Positions 42,901 to 54,523 of a stretch of DNA of 64,000 bases are shown piece after piece. Position 1 is the stretch's first letter, and each line of letters starts with the position of its first letter. The DNA comes from Sphingomonas caeni (lineage in GTDB: Bacteria; Pseudomonadota; Alphaproteobacteria; Sphingomonadales; Sphingomonadaceae). The notes beneath the pieces are model-generated. The model was given only the letters and a program-made list of their open reading frames with translations, did no database searches and had not been told where the DNA came from. The DNA is taken from NCBI RefSeq assembly GCF_026013415.1, contig NZ_JAPDOK010000003.1:372001-436000 (forward strand), read 5' to 3'. Made by a program: the position numbers and the translations under genes.

Positions 42901-44067
42901 GCGGCTGTCATAGGTGTACTGGATCTTGTTCCCCTCGGGGAAGGTGATCTCGGTGATCCGGCCGACGCTGTCATAGGCGTAGCTGGTGGTGCGCGAGAGC
43001 GCGTCGGTGACCGAGGTGGGGCGGAACTTGTTGCGGTCCGAAACGATCGTGGTGCTGTGCGATTGCGCGTCGGTCACCACCATCGTGCCCGTCGAGCCCG
43101 ATACCGAATAGCTGTAATTGGTCGTGATGCCATCGCGGGTGACCGAGCTGACATAGCCGCTCGAGGAGCTGACGGTCATCGTGTCGCTGCCCGCGCTCGG
43201 ACGGCGAAGCCCGGTCACTGCCGAGCCGCCATTGTTGCCGCCCGTGAAGCGGTACGTGCTGCCGCCGGGTGCGGTGACCGTATAGATGCCAGTCGAGGGA
43301 TTAGCGTAGCTGACCGTACTTACCGTGGTGGCGGCGTTCTTCAGCGCTGCGCTCGTGCGGCGATACCAGTTCGGACCCGAACTGGCCGACGCATAGGTCC
43401 AGTTGATCGAATAGCCGGCGCCATTGCTGACATTGTTAAGCCGCCACTGATGGACACAGTCGCGGTCCGGATCGGGAAAGGGAACATCGACGCAGTCGCT
43501 GAGCAGATCCCATTCAAAGGTGACCTCCATCCCGGCCTTGCCGGTAGCGGTCGAGGCGAGCAGCCAGCAATTGTTCGAATTATTCTCGTCGCAAAGATTC
43601 GAATCGCCGCCCTGAGTGGCGATCGGACTGTTAAACAGGATCTCCATTCCATCGCTCGTGCGATAGATCAGACCCCCGAGCCCGTCGCTGGTCAGCGTGG
43701 CGTTGGTCCCGCGCGTCGAGTTGGCGCTTGCACTCGTGAAATTGTCGTACGCTTGGCCGAGATATACGGAGTAGCTGGTCACGCCGCCCGACACGGTCTG
43801 GTAGAGCGCGATGTCGGACCAATTGTCACGCTGGCCGTCACTGATAATCAGCGGCAGTCTGGCTTGGCCTGAGCCGACCGCAGCGATCGGCAGATGAGGA
43901 TCGAACTTGCCGGTGGTCAGATCGACCCCGTTGGAATCGAGGTTCGGGTGCGGGCTCTGCTGCGCCATCGCCGGCGCGACGAAACCGGCCGCGAGGATCG
44001 TCGTCAGCGAAAGCGCGACGCGGCGCATCATGCGGCCGCGCACGCGGCCTTTACCAGGATTGCTCAT
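39907..44067 (-). CDS. Secreted RHS/YD-repeat protein with variable C-terminal tip
   Basis: 1386 residues with a Sec signal (Leu-Ala-Ala-Gly-Phe-Val-Ala-Pro-Ala-Met-Ala-Gln at about 36). Dozens of YD repeats of the form Tyr-x-Tyr-Asp-x-x-Gly-Arg run from about 300 to 1080, then the RHS core with Gly-Arg-Phe-Leu-Gln-Thr-Asp-Pro-Ile-Gly-Tyr and the junction Asp-Pro-Leu-Gly-Arg at 1186–1190. The last 196 residues form a separate Gly-rich, beta-prone tip whose DNA (39910–40497) is AT-richer. RHS cages enclose and deliver C-terminal toxins; no PAAR or T6SS parts are present here. Confidence 0.9.
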   Translation of the reverse strand: MSNPGKGRVRGRMMRRVALSLTTILAAGFVAPAMAQQSPHPNLDSNGVDLTTGKFDPHLPIAAVGSGQARLPLIISDGQRDNWSDIALYQTVSGGVTSYSVYLGQAYDNFTSASANSTRGTNATLTSDGLGGLIYRTSDGMEILFNSPIATQGGDSNLCDENNSNNCWLLASTATGKAGMEVTFEWDLLSDCVDVPFPDPDRDCVHQWRLNNVSNGAGYSINWTYASASSGPNWYRRTSAALKNAATTVSTVSYANPSTGIYTVTAPGGSTYRFTGGNNGGSAVTGLRRPSAGSDTMTVSSSSGYVSSVTRDGITTNYSYSVSGSTGTMVVTDAQSHSTTIVSDRNKFRPTSVTDALSRTTSYAYDSVGRITEITFPEGNKIQYTYDSRGNVTETRLKPKSGSGLSDIVMTGSYPSSCSTPSCNDPDSTTDALGNVTNYSYDGTTGLLTAATAPAATGGAKRPEVRHSYTTTSGIALLTGVSACQTGATSDSPSCVGTADEVKSTVAYDGNLNTTSVTTAAGDSSLSAVTAFTYSAAGDVLTVDGPLSGTSDTTTYRYDADRRLIGIISPDPDGGGSLKRRAEKRTYDADGNLTVVEIGTVNGTTDTDWAAFASAQQVTATYDANGFKTKEVLTASSTTYQVTQYSYDAVGRLECVAQRMNPSTWSSLPSSACTQATTGSSGPDQITKYTYDAVGQVTKVQTGYGVSGVQADEVTTTYTNNGLAATITDAEGNKTTAEYDGFDRQVKLRYPSSTKGAGTSSTTDYQELTYNAGSLVTNRRLRDGTSIAYSYDYLGRLTTKNLPGSEPDVTYTYDLLGRMTGASSSTAALTFGYDALGRNTSQGTPLGTVSYQYDLSGRRTRMTWPDSFYIDYDYQVTGEVTAVRANGATSGLDVLASYAYDDLGRRTTLTRGNGTVTTYSFDNASRLASLSHNLDGSGTTYDSTTSFSYTPANQIASLTRTNDQFAFGGHANVARSYTSNGLNQLTASGGTSLGYDSRGNITSSGSDSYSYSSENLLTGSTVSSVSASYEYDPMLRLYRINASPDLKYLYDGGETIASYNSSGTLVKRFVYGPGTDEIVADYNSATAYPVFTIADERGSIVARSSRLAVTSLVTSYDEYGIPSNNGSAGRNQYTGQAWIPSLGMYYYKARIYSPTLGRFLQTDPIGYGDGMNMYAYVRNDPVNFSDPLGRCRDGQLEMLIPAPENPAEGEEIRVTGPTKFCVDMPIPGVGGADWASREIGGGEDPTGPCRSVLSQEGLTWISFVDGSLIPGYGGSGAVGVFLNLKTGSRGFFATGGFGFGLEAGASIKGGFYRRTADLFGFNANIGLSAGEWSFSVNFDKDLNLVGGAMGPAIKVGVKLPIRAPKRGGSTTVSKTIIFWCVDGTSQ

Positions 44068-44116
44068 GGAATTCCCCTTCCGAAATGCGTGCTGATCAGG
44101 AATCGCGTGCTGCGTG

Positions 44117-44359
44117 TCAGGGCGCGCCGGTGACGTTCACCGTCCCGCGATTATTGGCCTTGTCGTAGGTGTAGTTGGTCTGGACGTTGTTGTTGACGCT
44201 CCCTGCGTGGCTGACATTGGTCAGCTGCCCGCGCGCGTCATAGGTGTAGGTGATCGTCTCATTGCCCATTTCGGCAGGCGCGGAGGCGGCCATCGCGAGG
44301 CCCCCGGTTCCGGCCGCGATCACGAGCAGCCAACCAATCTGACGTATGCCCTTGTCCAT
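44117..44359 (-). CDS. Mini YD-repeat secreted protein, 80 aa
   Basis: From the ATG at 44359. Signal peptide (to about Ala-Met-Ala-Ala), then Ile-Thr-Tyr-Thr-Tyr-Asp-Ala-Arg-Gly-Gln-Leu and Thr-Asn-Tyr-Thr-Tyr-Asp-Lys-Ala-Asn-Asn-Arg: one or two YD repeats only. It lies 49 bp upstream of the RHS gene on the same strand, so is probably co-transcribed. Could be a folding partner, a decoy, or the relic of a deleted RHS gene. Confidence 0.72.
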   Translation of the reverse strand: MDKGIRQIGWLLVIAAGTGGLAMAASAPAEMGNETITYTYDARGQLTNVSHAGSVNNNVQTNYTYDKANNRGTVNVTGAP

Positions 44360-44657
44360 GCCCCAATCCCCTCCAGTCCCGGCGGTCTCTTCCGACGGAA
44401 CATAATAAGAACAATCCAAATCCAACAACGCAAATGCTGCGGAATCGGCAGTTATCTATCGGACTTTTCGGGAAATTCCGGCTTGGCGCTGGTTGCGTCC
44501 GCCGGCTTATATAGGCTGCGACCTGTGGACAAACTCTCGTAAAATACGGATGCGGTCAATCTCCGATTCGGAGTTATCCACAGGAACTGACGGTGTCCGC
44601 AGCGCTAACGGTCAATTGGGGGAAGCGGCGTGCGCTGTGTCATGGCAATTTGATTTC
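44360..44657. other. 298-bp intergenic region with AT-rich stretch and two DnaA-like boxes
   Basis: Promoters for the RHS operon (leftward) and the VirB2-like gene (rightward) must lie here. An AT-rich stretch (AACATAATAAGAACAATCC) lies near 44400. TGTGGACAA (44524) and TTATCCACA (44574) are an inverted pair of DnaA-box-like nonamers. No other gene was seen. Confidence 0.4.
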
Positions 44658-45029
44658 ATGATTGTGACGATATCAATTTCCGGATCTTTGTCCGATCCGC
44701 TCGGGTCGAGCCCGCTCGTCGCAGCAATGCATTGGCTGCAGGATACGTTACTTGGCACGGTCGCGCTGACCGTCGGGATTCTCGCGGTGGCGTCGGTCGG
44801 GTTCTTGATGCTGACCGGGCGGGTGAATATCCGATATGGTGCGACCGTGATCGGCGGCTGCTTCATCCTGTTCGGCGCGTCGAGCATTGTCGCGGGGATC
44901 CAGTCGGCAGCGTCAGGGGGTGGAGCCGAGGCGCCAGCCCTGCCGATCGCGCAAGCGCCGCCCGTCGTGATCCCGCCGCAGCCGCCGCGCGATCCCTATG
45001 CCGGCGCGTCGCTGCCGCCGCAGCGTTAG
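44658..45029 (+). CDS. TrbC/VirB2-like small membrane protein
   Basis: 123 residues from the ATG at 44658. Two hydrophobic helices (about 30–50 and 60–80) separated by a short basic loop Gly-Arg-Val-Asn-Ile-Arg-Tyr-Gly-Ala fit the VirB2/TrbC pilin family. The C-terminus is Pro-rich. Unlike real pilins it has no nearby conjugation or type IV secretion genes. It overlaps the convergent DUF2891 gene by 4 bp. Confidence 0.7.
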   Translation: MIVTISISGSLSDPLGSSPLVAAMHWLQDTLLGTVALTVGILAVASVGFLMLTGRVNIRYGATVIGGCFILFGASSIVAGIQSAASGGGAEAPALPIAQAPPVVIPPQPPRDPYAGASLPPQR

Positions 45030-46009
45030 CCCGCCTCAAGCAGCGCGAGCAGCGCGAAGCTGGCGAGCCAGTGGGTGCCCATATAATGATCGTCGATATG
45101 GCCGAGGCTGGCGGCGATATGGACGTCCGCGGCCTCTGCCAGCGCAGGGCGATCCAGCGCCTTGGCCAGTGCGCGCCAGCACCAGGCCCGGCTGAGATTG
45201 ACGCCGTCGAGATGCGCGATCTTGCCGTCGCTGCGGTCCGAGACGGTGGCGGGGTTGAAGAGCGTGGCGGGCTCTCCCTGCGCGGCGCGGGGGAGGAAGG
45301 CGTCGAACCAGGCGGCGAATTCGGACGAGGGCAGGACGCGGCTCATCAGCAGCGCCTCGGTGAGCGCGGAGGAGAGGAATTCGTCGCCGCCGGGCTCCCA
45401 GGCCTGGCAATCGCGGTCTTGCCCGAACCAGTCACGGGCGCGGGCGTCGATCAGCGCCGCCAGTTCGGGTTCGTGCTCCAACGCCCAGCCGCGCGCATGG
45501 ATCAGCGCGAAGCTGGTGTTGAAATGCGTGCCGACGCGGATCGGATAGGTGAGCCTGGGCAAATAGTCGCGGAAGCGCGCGGCGAAGGCGCGGGCGAGGG
45601 GCTCGAGGGCTGTAGCCCAGGGCGCCTCGTGGCGCGCGAGCTCGCCATGGAGCGAGAGCAGCCAGCCCCAGCCATAGGGCCGCTCGAAGCCCGTGGCGTA
45701 GGGCCGCGAGAGATAGGCCAGTTCGCCGGCCGCCTTTTCCGCGGTCAGCATCCGGTCCGCTTTGGCGCGAATCGCGCTCGCCTCGGGGAGGCGGGGATGG
45801 CGGCGGAGCAGCGTCATCACCTGCCACCAGCCATGGACGCAGCTGTGCCAATCGAAGCTGCCATGGAAGATCGGGTGGAAGTGGATCGGCGGACGCGCAT
45901 CCTCGGGGCCGCCGAGGACGTGATCCATCTTGTAGGGATATTGCTGTTCGAGATGGCCGAGCGTCAGCCGGGCGAAGCGGCTGGCCAATTCAAAGGTGAC
46001 CGTGGTCAT
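45026..46009 (-). CDS. DUF2891 family protein
   Basis: 327 residues; an alpha-helical, probably alpha/alpha-barrel protein, with His-Phe-His-Pro-Ile-Phe-His-Gly-Ser-Phe-Asp-Trp-His near the N-terminus and Gly-Thr-His-Trp-Leu-Ala near the C-terminus. Last gene of the 5-oxoproline operon, immediately after DUF979. DUF2891 recurs next to DUF969/DUF979 in other bacteria; its reaction is unknown. Confidence 0.9.
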   Translation of the reverse strand: MTTVTFELASRFARLTLGHLEQQYPYKMDHVLGGPEDARPPIHFHPIFHGSFDWHSCVHGWWQVMTLLRRHPRLPEASAIRAKADRMLTAEKAAGELAYLSRPYATGFERPYGWGWLLSLHGELARHEAPWATALEPLARAFAARFRDYLPRLTYPIRVGTHFNTSFALIHARGWALEHEPELAALIDARARDWFGQDRDCQAWEPGGDEFLSSALTEALLMSRVLPSSEFAAWFDAFLPRAAQGEPATLFNPATVSDRSDGKIAHLDGVNLSRAWCWRALAKALDRPALAEAADVHIAASLGHIDDHYMGTHWLASFALLALLEAG

Positions 46010-46960
46010 CTAAAACGCCAAAAAGTAGAGAAGACAGATATTTACGAGGAGCAGGGGCAGGGCCGTGAAGATCTGCGCCTTGATCACGCCGTTGCGGTCC
46101 TTGAGCTCCAATAGGGCAGCGGGCACGAGGTTGAAATTGGCCGCCATGGGGGTCATCAACGTCCCGCAAAAGCCCGCGAGCATCCCGATCGCGCCCACTG
46201 CGGCCGGATTCCCGCCATAGCCGTGGATCAGCAGCGGCACCCCGATCGCCGCGGCCATCACCGGGAAGGCGGCGAAGGCGTTGCCCATGATCATCGTGAA
46301 CAGCGCCATGCCCAGCGCGAACACCATGACCGTCAGGAAGATGCTGCCCTCGGGGATCAGCGCCCTGGTGGTGTCGCCGATGATCGTGCCGACCCCCGCC
46401 GCCGCGAACACCACGCCGAGCGCGGCGAGCATCTGAGGCAGCACCGCGGCCCAGCCGATCGCATCGATCAGACGGCGGCCTTCCTGCAGCGGCGCGATCG
46501 CGGGGGGCCTGAGCCAGGCATAGATGACGATCAGCGCGAGCAGCACGCCGAGGCCGAGCAATATGTAGGTCTCGCGCTTGGGCTGGAAGAGCCCCGATTG
46601 GCCCAGCGGAGAGTAGTTGTAGAGCAAAGTCCCGATCAGCGCGGTCAGCGGGATGATCAGCGCGGGGAGGAAGATCTTGTTGCCGAGCCTCGCGCTGAAC
46701 GCCTCGCGGTCATCGTCGCTGGTCGTCGGCGGATTGCCGCGGCCGACAAAGCCGAACCCGGCGAGTCCCGCTAGGCCCAGGACCAGCACGCCATTGCCCA
46801 GGTCGCCGAGATACGAACCGCCGAGCAGGCTCAGCGCCATCAGGCCCCAGAAGCCGGCATTGCCGAGCCGCTTGGCATTGGTTCGGTCCACCGCGCCCAG
46901 CAGCGCGAAGGCCGCGAACATCGCGCCGGCGAGGGCGTAGAGCCATTCGAGCGTTATCAT
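46010..46960 (-). CDS. DUF979 family membrane protein
   Basis: 316 residues from the ATG at 46960, about nine hydrophobic segments, with Asn-Ala-Phe-Ala-Ala-Phe-Pro-Val-Met and Gly-Thr-Leu-Met-Thr-Pro-Met-Ala-Ala-Asn-Phe-Asn as conserved loops. DUF969 and DUF979 together look like the two halves of a transporter; here it is coupled by a 4-bp overlap to DUF969 and flanked by 5-oxoprolinase and DUF2891, suggesting uptake of 5-oxoproline or a pyroglutamyl compound. Confidence 0.9.
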   Translation of the reverse strand: MITLEWLYALAGAMFAAFALLGAVDRTNAKRLGNAGFWGLMALSLLGGSYLGDLGNGVLVLGLAGLAGFGFVGRGNPPTTSDDDREAFSARLGNKIFLPALIIPLTALIGTLLYNYSPLGQSGLFQPKRETYILLGLGVLLALIVIYAWLRPPAIAPLQEGRRLIDAIGWAAVLPQMLAALGVVFAAAGVGTIIGDTTRALIPEGSIFLTVMVFALGMALFTMIMGNAFAAFPVMAAAIGVPLLIHGYGGNPAAVGAIGMLAGFCGTLMTPMAANFNLVPAALLELKDRNGVIKAQIFTALPLLLVNICLLYFLAF

Positions 46961-47627
46961 CGCGGCTTCCTCCCGAGCTTGCGGTCGAGCAGGAGCAGGC
47001 GGGCCCCGTGGATCAGGAAGGCGGCGAGCGCGGTCGGGATCGCCCAGACCGCGAGTTCGAGCGGGGTGAGGTCGATCTTGTAGGTGGCGAGTGTCGCCTG
47101 GATCAGCACGATCGATCCGATCGCGAAGAAGATGTCCTCGCCGAAGAACAGCCCGATATTGTCGGTCGCGGCGGCCATTGCCTTGACCTGTTCGGCGGTG
47201 GCTTCGTCGAGCTCGCCATGCTGCTTCTCGGCGGCTGCGAGCGCCATCGGGGCGACCAGCGGGCGGACGGTCTGGGGGTGGCCCGCAGTCGAATGCAGCC
47301 CGATCGCGGCGGTGATCTGGCGGTAGACCAGATAGAGCAGCAGCAGCCTGCCCACCGTTGCGTTGCGGAAGCCGAGGATCACCGCGCGGGCGCGCTGCTG
47401 GAGCCCATAGCGCTCGAGCATCCCGATCGCGGGGAGCACGATCCAGACGATCGCGATGATCCGGTTGTCGTTGAACGCCTTGCCGAATGCCCTGGTGACC
47501 TCGATCGGGTCCATCCCCGCCAGCAACCCGGTGACATAGGCCGAGACGGTGACTACCAGCATCGGGTTCAGCCGCAGCGCGAAGCCCGCGACGACGACCA
47601 AGATACCGAGCAGGGGGAGATAGTGCA

Positions 47628-47628
<1 letters not shown>
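46957..47628 (-). CDS. DUF969 family membrane protein
   Basis: 223 residues with about five membrane helices. Starts Met-His-Tyr-Leu-Pro-Leu-Leu-Gly-Ile-Leu-Val-Val-Val-Ala-Gly-Phe and contains Thr-Asp-Asn-Ile-Gly-Leu-Phe-Phe-Gly-Glu-Asp. Partner of DUF979. Overlaps the oxoprolinase stop by 1 bp and DUF979 by 4 bp, so all are translationally coupled. Transport role inferred from association only. Confidence 0.9.
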
Positions 47629-51143
<3,515 letters not shown>

Positions 51144-51175
51144 CGGCTGAGCGATGCGGGGGGCAAGCTCTCAGG

Positions 51176-52771
51176 TCAAGGCTGCGAAACGCGTCCGATC
51201 AGCACCTTCATATTGTCGATGTACGTGCCGGTCGAAATCCCGATCACCGGCTTGTCGGTGATGTAGGGCGAGGTGTCGCTGGGATCGCCGACGCGGGTGC
51301 CGGTGAAATTGCCCGGCACCGGCGTGCGCGGTCCGTCGCCGGTATAGGGATTGCTGGTTGCGCGCAGCTCGGTCGGCCACCAGCCTTGCGGGTTGAGCGT
51401 GCGTACCAAAACATCCGGATTGCGCTTGCCGTCCGCGGTGTTGAGGTCCGAGGTTGCGGCCTCGTCGATCAGGAAATAGCGCGGCAGCGGGTGGGCGCGG
51501 CCGGGGCGGAGTGGCGTATCCTTGGCGATCTCGGCCGGGTCGGTCGCGCGCAGCGCCGCATATTCGCGGCGCATGCCCGCGACATCGATCGCGCGGGTCG
51601 AACTGTAATGGGTGATCAGCCCGTCGGGATTGGTGTCCGCATAATATTCGCCGTTGAACACATTCGATCCGCGGCGGTGCAGCCACAGGAACTTGCCCGT
51701 GCCGAGCTCGACAAAGGTCGGATAGGCTCGCCCGCCCTTGATCAGATTATCGGGCAACCGCACCGACTCGAGCCAGTCGAGCGCCTCCGGGATGCGCGCG
51801 AGGAACTTGGTGTCGCCGGTCAGCCGGTAGAACCAGAAGAGCTGGCGGATGTTCGATGCGGTAGTGTGTGTCGCCAGGCCCAGCGGCTCGTAGCTGCGGG
51901 CCGCGGCGGGTTTGAGGTCGAGCGTATATTGCAGCGCCCAGCCCGGCTGGGGCTGGCCCTGCTGGGTCACCAGATAGACGTTCATCGCGCGGACAATCGC
52001 GTCGTACACCCGGGCATCGCCGCCGAGGACCTGATAGACGTAGATCAGGAAGCGGATATTCTCCCCGGCGACATCGTCGTTGAAGGTGATGTAGCCGGTA
52101 TAATCGCCCTCGAACGCGTGGCGGACCGGCCAGCGCTGGGGCCAGCCGCCGATCGGATATTGGCTGTCGAGGACGAAGTTCAGCGCTTTCTTGAGCGGCG
52201 GCAGATATTTGGGATCATGCTTCTCGACATAGAGGCGCAGCAGGAACTGCATCGATTCCGACGTACCGGCATCGTCGAAGGTGGCGTTGCCCCAGTCGTG
52301 CTGGAATTCCTCGAGCCGCCACGCATTCCTGCCGATCGTGGCATACCATTGCGTCTTCGAGGCCTCGCCGCCGAAATCGATGAAGTAATTCCAGCCGCCA
52401 TTGTCCATCTGGCCCGCGATCAGCGCGGACGCGGCCTGCTCGGCGGCGTCGTAATAATAGGGGTCGCCGGTGGCGTGGTACGCATCGAGGAACAAATGCC
52501 CCATCGTCGCGGTGCCCGGCGGCTGGACCCACACCATTGTGGGGTAGGCCTCCATCTCGCCCCAGCGGCGCGACATATCGGGGAGGTAGGACCAGACATA
52601 GCCGCCATTATAGGCGACCTTCTCGACCATGAACCGCGTCGCGCGCTTCATCGTGTCGAGCATCTTGCCGCGGCTGGGCTGCGAGTCGGCGGCCTGGGCG
52701 GGGGCGATGAGCGCCATCGCCACCAGCGCAGCCATTGCCAGACGCCACGCCACGATCACCGCCTTACGCAT
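51176..52771 (-). CDS. Pectate lyase, PL10-like, secreted
   Basis: 531 residues; signal peptide ending Ala-Gln-Ala-Ala at about 28. The (alpha/alpha)3-type sequence has Gly-Gly-Trp-Pro-Gln-Arg-Trp-Pro, Phe-Asn-Asp-Asp-Val-Ala-Gly-Glu-Asn-Ile-Arg-Phe-Leu and Gln-Gln-Gly-Gln-Pro-Gln-Pro-Gly-Trp-Ala-Leu-Gln-Tyr, as in PL10 enzymes that cleave polygalacturonate by beta-elimination. Longer than typical PL10 cores, so extra N-terminal helices are present. No pectin-uptake genes beside it. Confidence 0.85.
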   Translation of the reverse strand: MRKAVIVAWRLAMAALVAMALIAPAQAADSQPSRGKMLDTMKRATRFMVEKVAYNGGYVWSYLPDMSRRWGEMEAYPTMVWVQPPGTATMGHLFLDAYHATGDPYYYDAAEQAASALIAGQMDNGGWNYFIDFGGEASKTQWYATIGRNAWRLEEFQHDWGNATFDDAGTSESMQFLLRLYVEKHDPKYLPPLKKALNFVLDSQYPIGGWPQRWPVRHAFEGDYTGYITFNDDVAGENIRFLIYVYQVLGGDARVYDAIVRAMNVYLVTQQGQPQPGWALQYTLDLKPAAARSYEPLGLATHTTASNIRQLFWFYRLTGDTKFLARIPEALDWLESVRLPDNLIKGGRAYPTFVELGTGKFLWLHRRGSNVFNGEYYADTNPDGLITHYSSTRAIDVAGMRREYAALRATDPAEIAKDTPLRPGRAHPLPRYFLIDEAATSDLNTADGKRNPDVLVRTLNPQGWWPTELRATSNPYTGDGPRTPVPGNFTGTRVGDPSDTSPYITDKPVIGISTGTYIDNMKVLIGRVSQP

Positions 52772-52837
52772 AGCGCCACCTCTCCAGACCCGTTTGGCCG
52801 GGGGTGTAGCAAAAGGCTTATGACACCGGTAGCAGAA

Positions 52838-53068
52838 TCAGCATCTGGTATATCGGGCGGCGCAGGCCCGGGCGTTCATCGTGTCGAGCGATTGGCTGAG
52901 GACGAAGATCAGCCCGAGCAGCGCAAGTCCACCCACCACCCAGATCTGCCAGCCCATTCGGCCAAGGTCTGCCGGCTTTCCGCCCGCGAACAGCGCGATG
53001 AGCAACGCGACCGCGGCAACGGCGGTCGCGATCAGCGTCTCGGTCGAATCGAACACGTGTCCGCCCAT
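52838..53068 (-). CDS. Small two-helix membrane protein, 76 aa
   Basis: Hydrophobic helices at about 12–30 and 42–60 joined by Gly-Lys-Pro-Ala-Asp-Leu-Gly-Arg-Met. Ends Cys-Ala-Ala-Arg-Tyr-Thr-Arg-Cys. Not recognised. It lies between the pectate lyase and the sensor-kinase-like gene, in the same direction. Confidence 0.65.
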   Translation of the reverse strand: MGGHVFDSTETLIATAVAAVALLIALFAGGKPADLGRMGWQIWVVGGLALLGLIFVLSQSLDTMNARACAARYTRC

Positions 53069-53133
53069 GATTTCTCCGTTGCCGCGCTATTCCGGCAGCG
53101 GGACGCGCGAGAGGCCGAGAAGTTCCACGTGCC

Positions 53134-54453
53134 TCACGCGCGCGGCGGTTCGGTCGGCAAAATAACGGTGACGCGCAGCCCGCCGATCGGCGAGCGGCTC
53201 GCCTCGATCCGTCCGTGATGCGCCTCGACGATCGCGCGCGCGGTGGCGAGGCCCAGGCCGGAAGCGGCGGCTGAATCCTCGGGCCGGTCCGACGAGCGGA
53301 AAAAGGGCTCGAACAGCCGCTGCGCCAGCATCACGTCGATCCCCGGCGCGCTGTCGTCGATGATCAGCCGCCACGCGTCGCGCGAGCTTTCCAGGCCGAG
53401 CACGATCTGCCCGCCCCTGGGCGTGTAGCGCAGGCTGTTCTCGATCAGTGCGCCGAACAATTGCTCGATCCGCGCGCCGTCCCATTTCACCAGGATCGTG
53501 TAGCCCGGCAGCGTGCTCGTCTCGAGCCGGACGCCGTTCGCCAGGGCGCGCTTCGAATGATCGTGGATCGCATTGTGGATCAGCGCGCGCGGATCGACCT
53601 GGTTGAAGTTGACCGGCAGCCGGCCGAGATCGGCAAGCGCGACCGCGCTCAGATCCTCGGCCATCTGGCTCAGGCGGCGCTGATCGTCCTCGAGGCCCGC
53701 GGTCAGCTCGGCATCGATCGGGATCTGCGCGGCGGCGAGCGCGTCGAGATGCGTGCTGAGGCTCGCGGTCGGGCGCTTGAGTTCGTCGGCGATCGACACC
53801 AGCCAGGTGCGGCGCGCGGTTTCGAGGCGGCTGAACTGGCTGGCGATGCGGCGCAGGTTGCGCATCGTCGCGACGACTTCGCTCGGCCCCCGCTCGTCGA
53901 AATCGATGTCGTGATCGCCATGCACCACCTCGCGGCTCAGCCGGTACAGCTCCTGCTGCGGCTTGGACCAGCGGCGCGCAAATTCATAGGCGGTCACCAG
54001 CAACAGCACGAACAGCCCGGTGATAATCGCGCCGATGCCCAGATATTGCGCGGCGAGATAGCGGCGATCGTCGTCGGTGAGGTTGGGTTCGCGCACGATC
54101 CGCGCGAGCGCGACGGTCTGCCCGCCGACCTTCACGGGACGCTCGGCACGGGGCGGTTCGGTGCTGGTCGGTCCGGAGATCGGCGCGCCATCGGGCCGGA
54201 CGAGCTGGACACGCCCCCCCAGGCGCTGCGGATCGCGCAGATCGAGCTCGGGAACGAGCTGGTCGAGCGGTTTGCCCGCGGTGGCCGCGACCGACGCGGC
54301 GTCGGCAAAGGCCTCGAGCCGTTCGCGGTCGCGCTGGGCGAGCTGGATCTCCTGGCCCATATGCATGTTCCACACGAGCAGCCCGCCGGGCACCGCCGCC
54401 GCGAGCAGCGCCTGGCCGGCCAGGGGAAGGAACATTCCGGGGAAAAGCCGCAC
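53134..54453 (-). CDS. Sensor histidine-kinase-like protein with a degenerate H-box
   Basis: 439 residues: membrane helix near 10–28, periplasmic segment, second helix near 138–155, HAMP-like linker, HisKA-like region and HATPase_c. The H-box reads Ser-Ile-Ala-Asp223-Glu-Leu-Lys-Arg-Pro, with Asp where the phosphorylated His should be. The N-box (Leu-Ile-Glu-Asn-Ser) and the Gly-Leu-Gly-Leu-Ala box are kept, while the G1 box reads Asp-Ser-Ala-Pro-Gly. No response regulator gene is adjacent. Probably a non-phosphorylating or pseudokinase sensor. Confidence 0.9.
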   Translation of the reverse strand: MRLFPGMFLPLAGQALLAAAVPGGLLVWNMHMGQEIQLAQRDRERLEAFADAASVAATAGKPLDQLVPELDLRDPQRLGGRVQLVRPDGAPISGPTSTEPPRAERPVKVGGQTVALARIVREPNLTDDDRRYLAAQYLGIGAIITGLFVLLLVTAYEFARRWSKPQQELYRLSREVVHGDHDIDFDERGPSEVVATMRNLRRIASQFSRLETARRTWLVSIADELKRPTASLSTHLDALAAAQIPIDAELTAGLEDDQRRLSQMAEDLSAVALADLGRLPVNFNQVDPRALIHNAIHDHSKRALANGVRLETSTLPGYTILVKWDGARIEQLFGALIENSLRYTPRGGQIVLGLESSRDAWRLIIDDSAPGIDVMLAQRLFEPFFRSSDRPEDSAAASGLGLATARAIVEAHHGRIEASRSPIGGLRVTVILPTEPPRA

Positions 54454-54523
54454 TTAAAATCCTCCGCCCGCAGGCATGGCCGCGCGGTGACTAGCCCGCC
54501 CGCTCATGCCGCACAATCGCGCT

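Noticed and set aside
41158..43872. 904-codon forward frame
   Set aside because: Antisense to the YD-repeat coding region; Arg/Gly/Ala-rich shadow.
44524..44582. Replication origin suggested by two DnaA-like boxes
   Set aside because: Only two boxes, one imperfect, with no AT-rich unwinding element pattern, dnaA, dnaN or parAB nearby.
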